Positions 36,851 to 48,760 are shown, counted from the first letter of the stretch. The stretch is DNA of 64,000 bases from Heterobilharzia americana (GCA_944470555.2 OX104130.1:51493491-51557490); one strand, 5' to 3'. A program made the numbers and translations. The notes: generated by a model from the letters alone, not told the origin.

Positions 36851-37659
36851 GTTTTGCATCAATTAGGCACTTCACTCACCTATTGATTTAGATAAAGATC
36901 ATTTCTGCCAATCACAAGTTATTAATTACTGGTCACATGTAAAGTACCTTGACCGTGCAGTGTAGGACACATGGTGATGTACAAATAAATATTGATACTT
37001 GAAAACATGCGTAATTAGTATATCTGTTTTATAGTCACATTATTTTTAATGTTGTTGGTTTAAAGTTACTCAACATGTGATGTAGCGGTTGTCTAGACAA
37101 TGCTTTTACTTTGATGAAGCAAAACTAACAAATGTGAAAAAGGAGAGTAGACTGGTAAACTGAGTGTACATCTTGATTGGTGTTGCGATTCTCTTACAAA
37201 CTCAAATAACGTTGCTTGAAATGCTTGATTTTTTTTGAAAATGACAATAACTAACTGTTGAGCACAAGTTTGTATGTCTTTGTCTTTGGTTAGAGTTGAA
37301 TTGATAGTAATCGAGTTACTTTAAAGGCTGTCCTAACAAGTGCTGAGACAACCACTTACGTTGCTTAATGTTCTGAATAAAATACCTTCCCAAACGAAAT
37401 GCCGAAACCTGATTAGTTGCTTCAGCAATTGCTAGGGTGACCTTAAGAGTCACTCTAGCTACCAATGAATTATTTGTAAATGGTAGCAAAAACGATTGGT
37501 TTTAGAAGTATAAACCTATATTTCTTTTATTCTCTATGTTGTTTTCTAAATGCAAAGAACTCACTACCTAGTGTACATCTGTTGAACTTCTACCAATTTA
37601 TTTAGCATTGAAAAGTAGAGTGTTTGCTTATTATAGACAATATGAATATTTTAGAATAG
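36851..37659. other. Intron sequence, no recognised feature
   Basis: AT-rich sequence. Nothing is supported. Confidence 0.35.
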
Positions 37660-38160
37660 GACTTCAGGATTTAGCATTCGCCTTCTTATGTCTCACGGTT
37701 GAGAATATTTGTGGTTCAGGTAGTAGGTGTATAGATTTAGTTGTTCTCTAAACTGTGACTGATTATCAGTGCACTGATGTGCCTTGCATGACACTGGAAC
37801 GTTTGTTAACCAAAACAACAGCCTATAGAATAATTAAATCTGATCATACACTGATGGTGTCGAACCCAGTAACCATCCATCAGACTACTGGAGCGGAATA
37901 CGCTTTGGTGTTTGAAACGACAGGTTCTGGATTCGAGTTCCATTGGGAACAACATCACTCATTGGGGTACAGGTACATCTAGCTGATGTATCCCAAGTAG
38001 GATTAAACGCGCATCCTGGATTCCACTGCTACCTACTAAGCAGACTACAATGTAATAAGTAATCGGTCAGTATCGAGGTGTACGCATAGGAGCCCATCTG
38101 CCGACAAGCCAACAGAGGTCGAGCAATTTGACCCAGTATAGCAACTTGAGACTGCAGTTA
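37660..38160 (+). repeat. Family A hammerhead SINE with full tail, core mutated; preceded by a Penelope-like 3' piece
   Basis: The family A unit covers about 37890-38155 and includes the complete tail to the GAGGTCGAGCAATTTGACC end. The ribozyme core reads CTGATGT (A9 to U) and the second strand TAAAC (G12 to U), with triplet ATC. Two invariant residues are lost, so it should be inactive. The stretch 37660-37750 resembles the piece at 30010-30240. Confidence 0.65.
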
Positions 38161-39589
38161 CCAAACAACTAATTATAATTATTGAAGCCTCTTGTTAACA
38201 TTAATTCCGACTAATATTTTATCCAAGTTGTTAGCTTAGTTGAATAATAGACTATATTTACTATATATGCCAGTTTTCTATGATGATTATAGAAAAGAAG
38301 AAAAAAAGAAATGCATTCAGCAGTCTTTTGTACGTTCGTGCAATAGGCAATGAGGTACACCAGTTGTGTATGAGCTAATGGTGCTACTTAATTGCCCAAA
38401 CCTTTGGTAGGTGGAAGTGTGTTGGGATGCGTTACCCGTTGGTTGGAAGTCAATTGCCGTAACCAGTGAGCGTACTTTTCCCAAAGCTTAACAGCTAAGA
38501 TTTGAAGATTATAGATAACTCTATATTTTGTGACAGGTTGCTTGTGTGCTTGATAGTGGTCAGTTTGCTTAATCGATGCATGTAATGCACTCCACTTCAC
38601 TAAATTTAGTGTGGACTGTCATGCGCTATCATAAGCCAGTCCACCTACTAACATTACAGTAATCAGGTAGCTTAATTAGCCTCAGTAAACTAGATATGGC
38701 TGATTTAATTTCAAAATTTTAGTGCAGAGTTTAGTTCATAGTCTATACACGTTTTTTTGTATTACATCAACGACATACGAGGCACAGTGATCATAAGTGA
38801 TGTAAATTACTGTGTTGCTTTCATTTGGCATCCATTGAAACAGAATACCATCAGCTTTAAGGAGGAATATAATTCAAACAACGTCTAATGTATTTGTCAA
38901 CATTTGCATTTAACAGAGACTTTCATAATTGTGATGTCAATGTAACTCTGTTAAAATAAAGCTTATGTAAGTGTGCTAAAACATTTTGACCCATACTGAT
39001 TAACTGGTATTGTGAGCAGTGAGGAAAAATCTCTTGTGTAAACTGAAGTCTGTTTGATAATTGATCGAGTAGCCGTTTCATGTCAACCTGAATAGACAAA
39101 TGAATAAAATACACTTCTCAGTGTAATTGTTCTTCGGTTCGATTTGGCCAGTTTCATTTGATGATTGATATAACCATGAGGTGCAGGTTGTTACCTAAAC
39201 TTCATCCAGTCAATAATGATATGTCATCGTATGCTATATCGAATGAACAAATCTAGTGTGAAATAATATCCCACTGAAGTTTCCAAGCTCTGACCTTTTG
39301 TTATTCTACAAGCAATCTCAGTCAATTAAGTTTCATGACTACATCAGTTAATATGTCTAATATAAAAATTACCTCTATCGTAGTGTCATCACAAGCGAGC
39401 GGTATCCTGTTTTGTGAATGACCAGTATATTTCATTTCTGCATACCTTTCGCCTTCCAAAATCCGCTTAACAACACATATTTATAGCAATCACACTATTC
39501 TTGCTAGACATGATTCTGATGACGTAATATGACTAGACGTAAACAGTATGAGTAAAAGTTTCAGGTCACTTCTTGAATCTTCATAGTAT
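38161..39589. other. Intron sequence with one short repeat copy
   Basis: 39191-39220 holds a diverged copy of the CCAGTAAATAAT repeat (CATCCAGTCAATAATGATA). The rest is unremarkable. Confidence 0.35.
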
Positions 39590-40150
39590 GAGATGGCTTG
39601 AAGCTGGTTTATAAGGTTGTGAGCCTTCATCGACTTATTTGTCTTGGACATGGGTTACACGTGCTTAGTCACCGTCTCCCTCGTTGCGCAATGTTGGTTG
39701 AAGTGGATTTAGGCCGCGAAAAGCTTGAGGCAGCTAGACTAAAACATACCATCACTGCATGAATCCTTTGACTGTTGGTTTGAGCGATGTTGGGAGATCT
39801 AGACTAGTCAGTCGTGGTCCATGTGACAACAAAAACCAGAGTTGGATATTCTAGGTCATATGACTCAGAATCGATCTCAGTGACGCAGATGTATCTACAT
39901 TTTATCGTCATTTTAACCACTATACAGAATTCAGCATTTCCTCGTTCCTCTATCCTCTCTTTTGCTGATTTTTAATGCTTTTACCGATTTTTATTTTCTT
40001 CTTTCTTCATCTTTCATCTGACTACTTTGTGATTTATTGCGCTGTATGAGGTGCTATGACGTGGAACGTTACTCAGTAATGCCTGTTCCTATGTTGATAT
40101 TCAGTGATTGATGAGATGGTTTGTGATGTCTAGCCGACTTTTCAACCATA
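39590..40150 (+). repeat. Dispersed repeat D, longest copy
   Basis: Non-coding, with a GC-richer 5' part (about 39640-39900: AAAAGCTTGAGGCAGCTAGA) and a pyrimidine-rich 3' part. It matches 12840-13170 in the same order. Its class is not known. Confidence 0.45.
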
Positions 40151-41035
40151 GAGAACGAATCACTTGGTCCTTATCATTTATTTTCATCTTAGTTGTCGGT
40201 TAGATATAATCTTATCTTGTACACTGATGCATTTTCAAGTGTAATCCTAAATTTTTGCTTAGAATAATGTCTGATAGCCTACGAAATATAGGATGCTATT
40301 TTCATAAGACGTGGATCATAAATCGAAAGTTGAGGTGATGGTTATTTTTGAACACCACTCACTGCCTTTGGTAGATGTGTATCTTGGTGACTGATGTCAA
40401 AGCACACGATCCCAGATAAACTATTTATGCAACATGGTGATGCATACAGTAATTACTGTTTCAAAGGATTTAGCTATATTCCCTGTATGGTTGCTGTCTT
40501 ACTCTTCCCATTTTAATATTTTGTGACTGAGGTTGGTCAGTAACTGAATAATAAACTTTGTAATACTTGGAAAAAGTATGCATAACAGATTGATTGCGTT
40601 TACATAGAAACCACAGAACTCAAAGAATCCTACATGGGGTTTATTGTACCAGAGAACTCGTTTAGAAATATGTACGTTTGATTTGTAATAACTCCGAATT
40701 CGAAACCGAAAAGTCTAGTGAGGAAACGTCTAGAAGTCTACCATGTTAATTGACGAATACATAGATTTCATATTATTTTTTGATAAACCCAAGAGTACAG
40801 TGGTTACGGATGCTAAAGTGTCCCTAGGTGTTATTTTACTGATGGTTTTTGCTACTGATACAGGTACTTATAAAATTAATCCCGTATCCAGAACTGCCAA
40901 TGTAACTATCGATTTTTCCTCTGTCATCAAAATAGAATCTGAACGCGCTATGGAATGTTTTGCACGTTTATGGAGTAGGCAATGCGTTTTACCGATTGTA
41001 TGAGGGTTAATAATACTACTTAGCTGATGAAATCT
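40151..41035. other. Intron sequence with one unassigned open frame
   Basis: The frame 40743-41003 (+), 86 codons, is not AT-driven but matches nothing I recognise. It lacks both splice context and neighbours. Confidence 0.3.
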
Positions 41036-41112
41036 TGATAGGTGGAGTGGTGATCGAACTCTTGACCTATTAGTTGAAAGTCAACTCTCTAAACCAAGAA
41101 GCCATAGCTTCA
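41036..41112 (-). repeat. tRNA-like sequence, degenerate
   Basis: On the - strand, an A-box-like TGGTTTAGAGAGTTG and a B-box-like GAGTTCGATCA are about 35 bases apart. The anticodon region has CTTTCAA. Stems are imperfect. It is probably a SINE head or tRNA relic. Confidence 0.35.
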
Positions 41113-42739
41113 CATGTATTGCTATTACAGCGCCATAGTTTAAATAGGTTACACTGGATAAATCAATGAATCTCTGTAATTGATTCATGATATGAATCAT
41201 CTACAATATGTAATAATTCATAGTTGGTTTCTTGTGTTCAAAGAAAATGACCTATGGTCAGTGTTTGTTTATGATTAAAAGAATGAAGATTGGCATACTT
41301 AACAATCGAATCTGTGTTCATCATACGAAATAGTGTACTTATTAACACCAACTGACTCACCAGTTTGTACACTAAATTGTTTTGTTTATATTGTTGAACA
41401 TATATGAAGATCTGATGCAATCAGCTTTATACGCGGTATGGTTTATTGATGTGTATTGTTGTATTTTTCTAGTTTGCTTATTCAATTCAAGATTATTCGC
41501 ACTCTTTCGCTTTATACACCGAAAATATTGCTATTGATTTAATTGCCATAATTTTGAGGTTAGATAGTTTCACGTTGCTATCAGTTAAACTATAGTGTTG
41601 GTGGTGGACAGATATTCAGTGACTAATTTTAAACCGAAATTTTTTTTAACAAAGTGGTCATATAATTCATCTGGTGAAGCAACGAAATAATCTCGACAGT
41701 ACTACAGATTTATCGACAATTATTTTATCGGTTTTATTTTTGGTGAATGAATGAGAAACTCAAAAATTCCACTAACTTTATTTACCACAAGTATAAAATC
41801 ATAGTAAGTTCTGTTAGATAAAGAACTTTATCAATATTTTAGTCAAAATTGATAAGAGTTGATATTATCCACCACTTCAGCTCCTGATACACTGTCATAT
41901 CTGTTCTGATTTAAGTGTACCCAAGGTTGAAGCATTACTGGGATTTAGCCTCTTTCTTTCAGTTAACTAATTACCAACTTTAAAAGCAGTAATCTTACAA
42001 CCAACTTGAATATTGTTTAATACACTACTGAATAAGTTGAATAGTTAGAAACCACTGAAGCTGGTCAGTAGATATTCCCAGCCAGATCAGAGTGATCTAA
42101 GCAACGTCGGATAGCCGTTTTGCGTGTTAGGGACCAAACGCATCAGCAGTATATGCAAATAAATTTGGCTCATAGAGCCAAATTAGTTCAGATCACCTAA
42201 ATCTGGCTAACTGACTTGCATGGATCGGTATACCTAATTGCAATTTTTAAATCATTTTTAGATTGGTTATCGTATTGAATATCGTTTATTTATTCGACAG
42301 ATTGGTTCATCTGGTCCTGTGAAGTTACTAACTGCACCAGTAGAATGTCTGGTGAATAATGTGAATAGATCTTTTTAGTTCTTCTTTTTCGGCTTTCTTA
42401 TCCTTGATAAACCTACAAATGTGGACTACCCAATGTCAACACTCTTGATTTTTGGTGTGATCATCAGATAACACTGCGATAGGTTCCTAGGACATGTGTC
42501 TTATTGGTTTAGTCAGTTGAATTCCGACCAGGCGGTCACCTGCTTGAACCATCCTCCACTTAACGCAACTTGAACAGCCAGTTAGTATCATAAATGTGGT
42601 TCATTGCTAAATACACGAATTCGCAAATCGTTACTTAGCTACATGATTGAGTGGATGTTTACTAGGTTGCATATGTTAATTTGCCTCTAATTTACCTCTT
42701 TGTTCAACAAGAATATTTTTATTTGTTAGCTTTTTCGTG
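41113..42739. other. Intron sequence, no recognised feature
   Basis: AT-rich sequence. Nothing is supported. Confidence 0.35.
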
Positions 42740-43080
42740 AGTGTCAGTCGCTGACCGATATGTATGGCTGTGTTCCAGCATCTATCGGAGGGTGGAAATA
42801 TGACCGGTATAGTTTCGTTTTGCTGTTCTCGTGCTCCAGTTAGGCGTCAGATAACTGTGGGCCGTAGGATCTTGGATACAATATTAGTCAAACTGATTCG
42901 CTTATGTTTGTCACAGGAGGATTTCTACTCCTTCTTATGGACTGGGATGATCAGTGAAGTTGAGCAGTCTAATGGCCTCTGATACCTATATACTACCTGG
43001 TATCTCTGTCACATTAGCAATTTCCTACCTCAAACTGCTTGTATCTTCAAACTGTTTTGCGTAGCTCCTCTATTACAGAT
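42740..43080 (-). mobile_element. Non-LTR reverse transcriptase remnant
   Basis: It aligns by eye with about 23030-23170 of the element at 22030-23640 in the same orientation, for example around the TGATTCGCTTATG and GACTGGGATGATCAGTGA words. The coding frame is lost. Confidence 0.45.
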
Positions 43081-43980
43081 TATACTATGATATCATTGGT
43101 GTCGAAAGGGATTAGTCTACATTTTCAACTAACTGGTTAGCCGATTTTGTGTATTGCATATCTTTCGGAGCAGATCATGTCTTTCTGTTACTCACTGTTT
43201 CCGTGTTTCTGATGAATCTTTTAATTCCATAGTTTATTGAGATTCGGATTCAGTATTGTCATCCTTAGTTGAGCCATTCATTGGGCTACTGGTATATATA
43301 TTGTTTAGAGTCATATATGATTTCTGTTTTTGTTAATTTAGAACGAGTTTCGAAATTGTGTTCACTTTTACATTGGATGTATTCACGATTTCATTTGCTT
43401 AAACTTCCCGAATATATTTTAATGGCACACCTTACGAATATATATTAAACGTGAGCCAGAGAACTAAGGTGTGCCGAAGAAGAAAAACATGATCACATAT
43501 GAGATAACTACAAAATGTTACCACCTGTGATTGATCCAGCTAGATTTTTTAGAAATAATGTTTTACCCATTGCAGTGAACTAGAAAGTTACTGATTATTA
43601 TCAAGATGTGAATCGCATCGGAAGAAAGAAAGTGTAGATTCAATATTCACATGGCATTGTAATGTGTTCATAACATTGTGATTTGTGGTCCAGTAGCTCT
43701 TCAAATAAATAATAGATATACACTTAATATTTCATATAATAATTTAGGCTGAAATAAAGTAAAGAAAATTTAGTCATCTGTCAGTGTTGGCTACCACTGA
43801 AAAGACAACCACCTAGTAAATACTATGAATTCGATTTTTAGTTTAGCTATCGGTGGTAACAGTGAATCTACATAGAATATACAAAGTGAAAAATATGATT
43901 TTCGGTGAACTTAATACAGTTTTTTAAAGGATAGTAATTTTAGATGTAATACCTTGTATTGTTATTATGAAATTACTGGT
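43081..43980. other. Intron sequence, no recognised feature
   Basis: AT-rich sequence. The end (about 43960-43990) may be the left part of an interrupted family A tail. Confidence 0.35.
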
Positions 43981-43990
43981 AATATCAAGG

Positions 43991-44848
43991 CACAAACTGG
44001 AAGATCTACAGGCGAAAAATAACAAGCTGACAGAAGTGGCGAGGCAGCGAAGACGAGACTTCAAGTGAACTTAGAGAAGATAGGTGATGAAGATACCCAA
44101 CCAACCCCACCACCACCACCACCAACAACAACAACAAGCCCCAGTCACCATCAACGGGAGAAACCTAAAGGAAGTAGCCTTCTTCAACTATCCAGGCAGC
44201 ACCGTTTCAACTTCAGGCGGCACAGACGAGGACGTCATAGCCAGCCAGGATCGGAAAAGCAAGACAGGCCTTCCTGAATTAACCTGAAACCAGTGTGGAG
44301 ATCTACTACACTACACTCAGCATGTGGAACAAGATCTGGATTTTCAACACCAACTTCAGTCAAGTCAGTGCTCCTGTATGGTCCAGAGACTTGGCTTAGT
44401 ACGAAAGGCATTTCGAACAAACTATAGACATTCATCAACAACTGCCGCCTACGCTGGCTCGTTACTGAAGATCAGATGGCCAGAATAATAAGAATAAGCA
44501 ACAAGGAACTCTGGCCGGGTAACGAACCAACGAAGAAGCTGTCGCTGAACAAATATGCAGTGGAAGGAAGTGGAGATGGATTGAACGGGGCATACACTGA
44601 GAAGGCCGACTGGGGACATCACGCGCCAGGCTAGGCCCTCGAGTGGAACTCGATTGGGAGCGAGAAGTTGGGCGTCGAGCGAGGGTGAGATGGAGGAGAT
44701 CGTGCGAGGGGGAAATGAGAGGTTGTGGCAGTCGTGGAGCCAGGTTCAAAAGGTAGCAGAGAACAGGGTTCACTGGAGACGTGCAACTGAAGCCCTATGT
44801 TCCATTAGGAACCCAAGGGACAAACAATAATAATAATAATAGTAATAA
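43991..44848 (+). mobile_element. RTE-type element, 5'-truncated, inserted into a family A tail
   Basis: It contains the last quarter of the element: a linker coding NQP followed by His and Gln runs (44085-44140), VLLYGPETW-type and RKWRWIERG-type segments in broken frames, and a (TAA)n tail at about 44825-44848. It is flanked by AATATCAAGG (43981-43990) and AATCAAGG (44847-44854), a target-site duplication. Right after it, AAGGCATCCGC and CCCATATGCCA (44851-44880) are the family A tail. The insertion thus split an older family A unit. Confidence 0.75.
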
Positions 44849-44984
44849 TCAAGGCATCCGCTCAGAGGCCCATATGCCATTAATAACCGATCAATGAAGT
44901 TCAGTCGACGACAGGAAAAACTGCAAGCTGTACTATATCAAACTATGCCTGTCGCACAGGGAGTGGATGTTGTGACTCAGTAAC

Positions 44985-45135
44985 TTAATGGATAGTGCTG
45001 AAGCATTTTATGTATTGGATACCGATTTCGAGTCTCAATGGGAAGAACATAACTCAATGGGAGGTAGGAACATCCACCTGGTGAGTCCCAAAGAGAAGAA
45101 ATGCGATTCATGCCTTCCTTTTTAGCTACTATCCG
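44985..45135 (+). repeat. Family A hammerhead SINE, core mutated
   Basis: The head has TAATGGATAGTGCTG, the B box GATTTCGAGTCTC. The ribozyme at about 45063-45115 reads CTGGTGA (A6 to G), with GAAA present and the triplet ATTC-like. It is probably inactive. Confidence 0.65.
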
Positions 45136-46326
45136 TAATTAGTATCATTCTGAAAAATAATGTTATCCCGGGGAAACAGCTGTAGTCACGTGTGAGTTTA
45201 GGAAGTGTTACAGTCAAAAATGCATATCTATTTACATAACCTCTTTTTTCGGTAAACAACACCAATACACACCTGTGTATAAAATGCTTGGAGTTCTAAT
45301 AGTATTTACCAGGTACTCAAGTGAACTCCCCCTTCCATAAGTAACTTCACATTGACTTTTTAATGAGCTGGCTTTCATCTTTAGTTAGAAACAGACAGTT
45401 TGCATCTATGATTTCTGTTCATAGTGTTTTGATCTGCAGTACACAAGGACAATAATACTTCGACGCGATACTATTAAAGACAGAACAATGACGTCTCAAC
45501 ACGATATTCAGCTGACACCTGAAGAAAAGTACAATTGGATTGAAAGTATGTTTATTTCAGTAATATGATGCGATTACAGCTGAAAACTCAGTCGTTTATA
45601 GATCTTTCAAAGGAGCTTGACCAGGGAAAACAAAATGGCATATTAAAAGTGTAAAGTGAACCAATCGATGTTTAGTATCTTAAACCACGCTAACAATAAA
45701 TCATATGGCGTGGAGTGAAAACGGTGGGAAAGTAAGGTTTAAATTTTACTACGATAATATGCATACATTATTAGTTAGTTATTAGGGACTCGACTTCCGT
45801 AACAAATAGTTTATCATTTGACTATCCGAGATAGCCGTGGTTTGGCAGACTAGTATCGACAGATTAGCAATCTGTTTTGTTTGGGGTGACTGATAGTAAA
45901 ACAAGGCGTACCTTGTTCCAATATCCTTAATAATTCCAGATGTATAGTCTAGTAATCTGTCACAATGCTTATCTGATCGTCAATTTTTAAAAGCTTTTTT
46001 TGAATTTGCGCCTGCTTAACAATTACTCGACCATAATGTGAAAATCTTACTTCGACTAGCAGAGCTTGAAATAACTATATGATCGAATTAAACTTCACGC
46101 AACAGATGTTACCGACACCCAAGATTACCTACGCTCATGCAATTGATAAGTTGAATTTTTAAAGGAATTTAATAGTTTATATTTTATTAAAATATGATTT
46201 GTTCAAAGGGAGTAGAGACTAAGCATTCATGCTTTTCAACTGAATTTTAACCGTTTTTTGAGCAAACACCATTCGAATTTAACCATTTTGCATTAATGCT
46301 GTCTCTCTCTGATTTTGCTCCTTCAG
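45136..46326. other. Intron sequence with a fragment of family C
   Basis: A tail piece of family C (GAGATAGCCGTGGTTTGGCA) lies at about 45825-45850. A short open frame 45440-45545 with splice-like ends was considered and rejected. The stretch ends in the acceptor CTCCTTCAG at 46326. Confidence 0.35.
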
Positions 46327-46611
46327 GTCCAAACATATACTTATCTGTAAGTCCGACGACAAATAATCCTGTTCCAGTGATAACCAATATGGCGAGGCGC
46401 TCTCCATTAGCATGTAAATATAATGTGCACCCATTAAATTTGTCCAACCCTTCATCAAATTTACATTCACCACATGATATTGTTGAATCTTCGGCGTTGA
46501 CATCACCTAATCATCTAAGATATCGTCGAGCTAGATGGGCAAGTGAAATAGCTTTAAATAAGCGGACCAGTGGATTATTTAATGTGGAGCCAGGATTAGT
46601 CAATTCACTGA
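46327..46611 (+). CDS. SERINC-gene exon, 95-codon insertion segment
   Basis: A 285-base exon with a strong pyrimidine tract before the acceptor (CTCCTTCAG) and donor GTAAGT at 46612, phase 1 at both ends. Joined to the previous exon it reads VG-PNIYLSVSPTTNNPVPVI, then a Pro/Ser/Asn-rich part, and ends with RYRRARWASEIALNKRTSGL and FNVEPGLVNSL. It is hydrophilic with no domain recognised. The basic RYRRARW cluster near residue 68 could lie close to the membrane. It joins the next exon through an A/CA threonine codon. Length, phase and order fit the SERINC gene. Confidence 0.65.
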
Positions 46612-46779
46612 GTAAGTGGCGTACCTACTCTTTGATTGGTAATTCTCTATGGGTTTCATGTTTACTCGTTCCTTTACATACTTCTCTTTGTGATTTTAGG
46701 TATTTAGGAAATGAGAACTTCTGTAGAAAGTTATGGAGTATAGATTCACACTGTGATATCAATGAATGATATTTTCAAT

Positions 46780-47250
46780 TATAGTCTCACCCTCATTTCA
46801 ATACCTCAGGCTGGCATGTTCGTACTGTGCCTAAACTCTTTTTCAAAAGAAATTCTGTGTATCTACCTCCATACGATAATTCTGGCTATTCGGTGGCCTA
46901 AAGCAGTAGTCAGTCCTCTGTATGTGCTGACCAATTCACCTGCTCTTGTGGAGCTGGTTACATAGGCTGCACAAAGCGTATTCTATCAAACACATCTCCG
47001 AACACTATCATATATGGCCGTCTAAAGGAAAGTGTAAAACCATCAACAGCTCGATTCTTGGCATTTGGTTATATCTGGTCACTTTGCTCCACAAGAAGAG
47101 TTTTCTTTCAAAGTCATTAATGAAGTTAAGCAAAACTTTTCGAACGGACGGCGTATTCTCCACCTCAACATAGCAGAGACTGTGACAATCCAACAGCACA
47201 GGTCTGATCTCTGTGTTCAAAAAACAACTTCACTGTTTTATCTGGTTACA
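46780..47250 (+). mobile_element. Penelope-like element, GIY-YIG fragment with frameshifts
   Basis: CSCGAGYIGCTKR at 46941-46979 is a well-kept GIY-YIG start with its cysteine pair. The following parts continue in another frame (HISEHYHIWPSKGK at about 46998-47040), then a third (EFSFKVINEVKQNF, HLNIAETVTIQQHRSDLCVQ to about 47220). This is the usual order of the Penelope C-terminus, so it is a decayed copy with at least two frameshifts. Confidence 0.7.
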
Positions 47251-47559
47251 ATGAAATATGTCAGATTTGTAAATCATCGACATCTCGGGTTTGTTATTCA
47301 CACGTCGATATGTATGGGTCATGATTGGTAATCGACAATAGGATAGTGACCACTCGTCTTGGATTTTGATATGGCAGGAAATTTAGGACTTATTGCTTTT
47401 GTAAACTACAGATTCTAGAAAATCAGGTTTATATTTAGAATTAGTTAACTGAGTAGAAAATGAAATTTTATATCGAGTCGAATGTAGGTTCATATACTGT
47501 GCTATTTGTCACAACTTTGAATAACAACTGTTTCGTCAAACAAATCACTGATATTGCTT

Positions 47560-47975
47560 TGTAGAGGTTTATTAATTGGTCAAAACCCAATTAATAAACC
47601 TCCACAAACCTCCAGATAGAATTAATCTAGCGCTCATTGGTGACTAGCTGAAAGAGGTGATTCCTGAAGTTCCAATGAGAAGTCGTAACCAGTGGAGTCA
47701 ACCAAGTCGAATATGAGGACAGTTACTCGACGACGATATTGGATGTAGGTTGCGCTGTATCATGAACTGACAGAATAGGAAATGTGGACCACTAGATTCC
47801 GACCCAGTGGCTTATTGATAACGTGCTGACCACGGAATCTGACGGTCCTGGTTTCGACCCCTGGTGGGGTCATGGGTATGCACTGCTGAAGAGTGTCATA
47901 CTAGGACGAAATAGCTGTCCAGTGCCCTAAGGTTTCCAATGTTACTCCAACTGATATGATTCCATTATGAACTTT
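47560..47975 (+). repeat. Family B hammerhead SINE with a 16-bp hairpin at its left end
   Basis: The left end holds GAGGTTTATTAATTGG (47564-47579) followed four to seven bases later by its reverse complement (47587-47602), then ACCTCCAGATAGAATTAATC and the unit body. The body matches 33870-34230 closely. The tRNA-like part is near 47810-47870, the ribozyme at 47880-47925. It is sense in the proposed SERINC intron 46612-57710. Confidence 0.7.
47880..47925 (+). ncRNA. Hammerhead ribozyme, family B type, intact core
   Basis: CTGAAGA is at 47886-47892, GAAA at 47908-47911 and GTC at 47917-47919. Stem I is perfectly paired (GCACTG 47880-47885 with CAGTGC 47920-47925). Stem III is ATAG/CTGT with one G-U pair. 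Stem II is the weaker GTGTC..GGAC form. Confidence 0.68.
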
Positions 47976-48505
47976 CAAGGATTGTTTGAACGATTTGCGA
48001 ATTTCCTAATTCTTCTCACAACAGAATAGTTATTGATGAGACTTGTTGCTCAATATGATTCGCCATTGTATCACAGACAACCAACACTCGCAAAACATCA
48101 AGCTAATTTGAATAAATAATCAAGCAAAGATGATTAAATATGGTCACTTTAGAGTCTTTTAATTTGCCCAGTTTAATTAAACACAATAGAAATCCTATTT
48201 ACTTTCACTTCGTAAATAGTATTTAAATTAATTAGAAATTTTGTCATTTATACATAAAGTAATAGAAAAAATAGAAAGTTGAGCAAACTAGGAATAACGG
48301 AAAAAAGAGAAGTATTGACACAAAATATACTTAGTAATAGATGCAACCGATCATATATTATCCTTCTCCAAGAAGTCTAGTTTTGTGACTGAAAACTTCG
48401 AAATAAATGCAAAAACCTCAATAGTCAGTTACGTATTTAAGAGCCGTTTCACATATTTTAAACTCTGATGAATATATTAGTATGATTGCTTGTATTATAC
48501 CGTTG
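47976..48505. other. Intron sequence, no recognised feature
   Basis: AT-rich sequence. Nothing is supported. Confidence 0.35.
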
Positions 48506-48690
48506 TTGATTGGACCGAATTGACCGGTCTCTATTGGCATATAGGCTCCTGTGTGGATAACTCGATATCACCGGTGTTCTAATTGTAGTAATGATGGATA
48601 GTGGCTAGCAGTGAAATCCAGGATGCACATTTTGTCCTATTTGGAACTTGTCAGCTGGATGTACCTGCCCCCCAGTGGGAGCAACATCGC
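48506..48690 (-). repeat. Family A hammerhead SINE, head missing, core mutated
   Basis: Tail and ribozyme are present on the - strand. The core reads CTGACAA (G8 to A) and ACAAAAT in place of GAAA (G12 to A). It abuts a partial + strand copy. Confidence 0.7.
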
Positions 48691-48760
48691 TCACTGGGTA
48701 TATCTAGCTGACGTGTCCCAAGTAAGATGAAACACACATCCTGGTTTCTGTCGGTGAATG
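48691..48760 (+). repeat. Family A partial copy, head-to-head with the previous one
   Basis: CTCACTGGGTATATCTAGCTGACG and the following GATGAAACACACATCCTGG match the ribozyme part. The core reads CTGACGT (A9 to U). It is truncated after the CCTGG of stem I. Confidence 0.6.

Noticed and set aside
40743..41003. 86-codon open frame considered as a gene.
   Set aside because: No domain, splice context or neighbour supports it.
41036..41112. tRNA-Glu-like sequence.
   Set aside because: The anticodon stem has mismatches and the arms are poorly paired; it is listed only as a tRNA-like repeat.
45440..45545. Exon-like frame YTRTIILRRDTIKDR to KYNWIE, with CTGCAG before and GTATGT after.
   Set aside because: It would need a phase-0 start, which does not fit the phase-1 end of the preceding exon, and it is only 35 codons with no recognised pattern.
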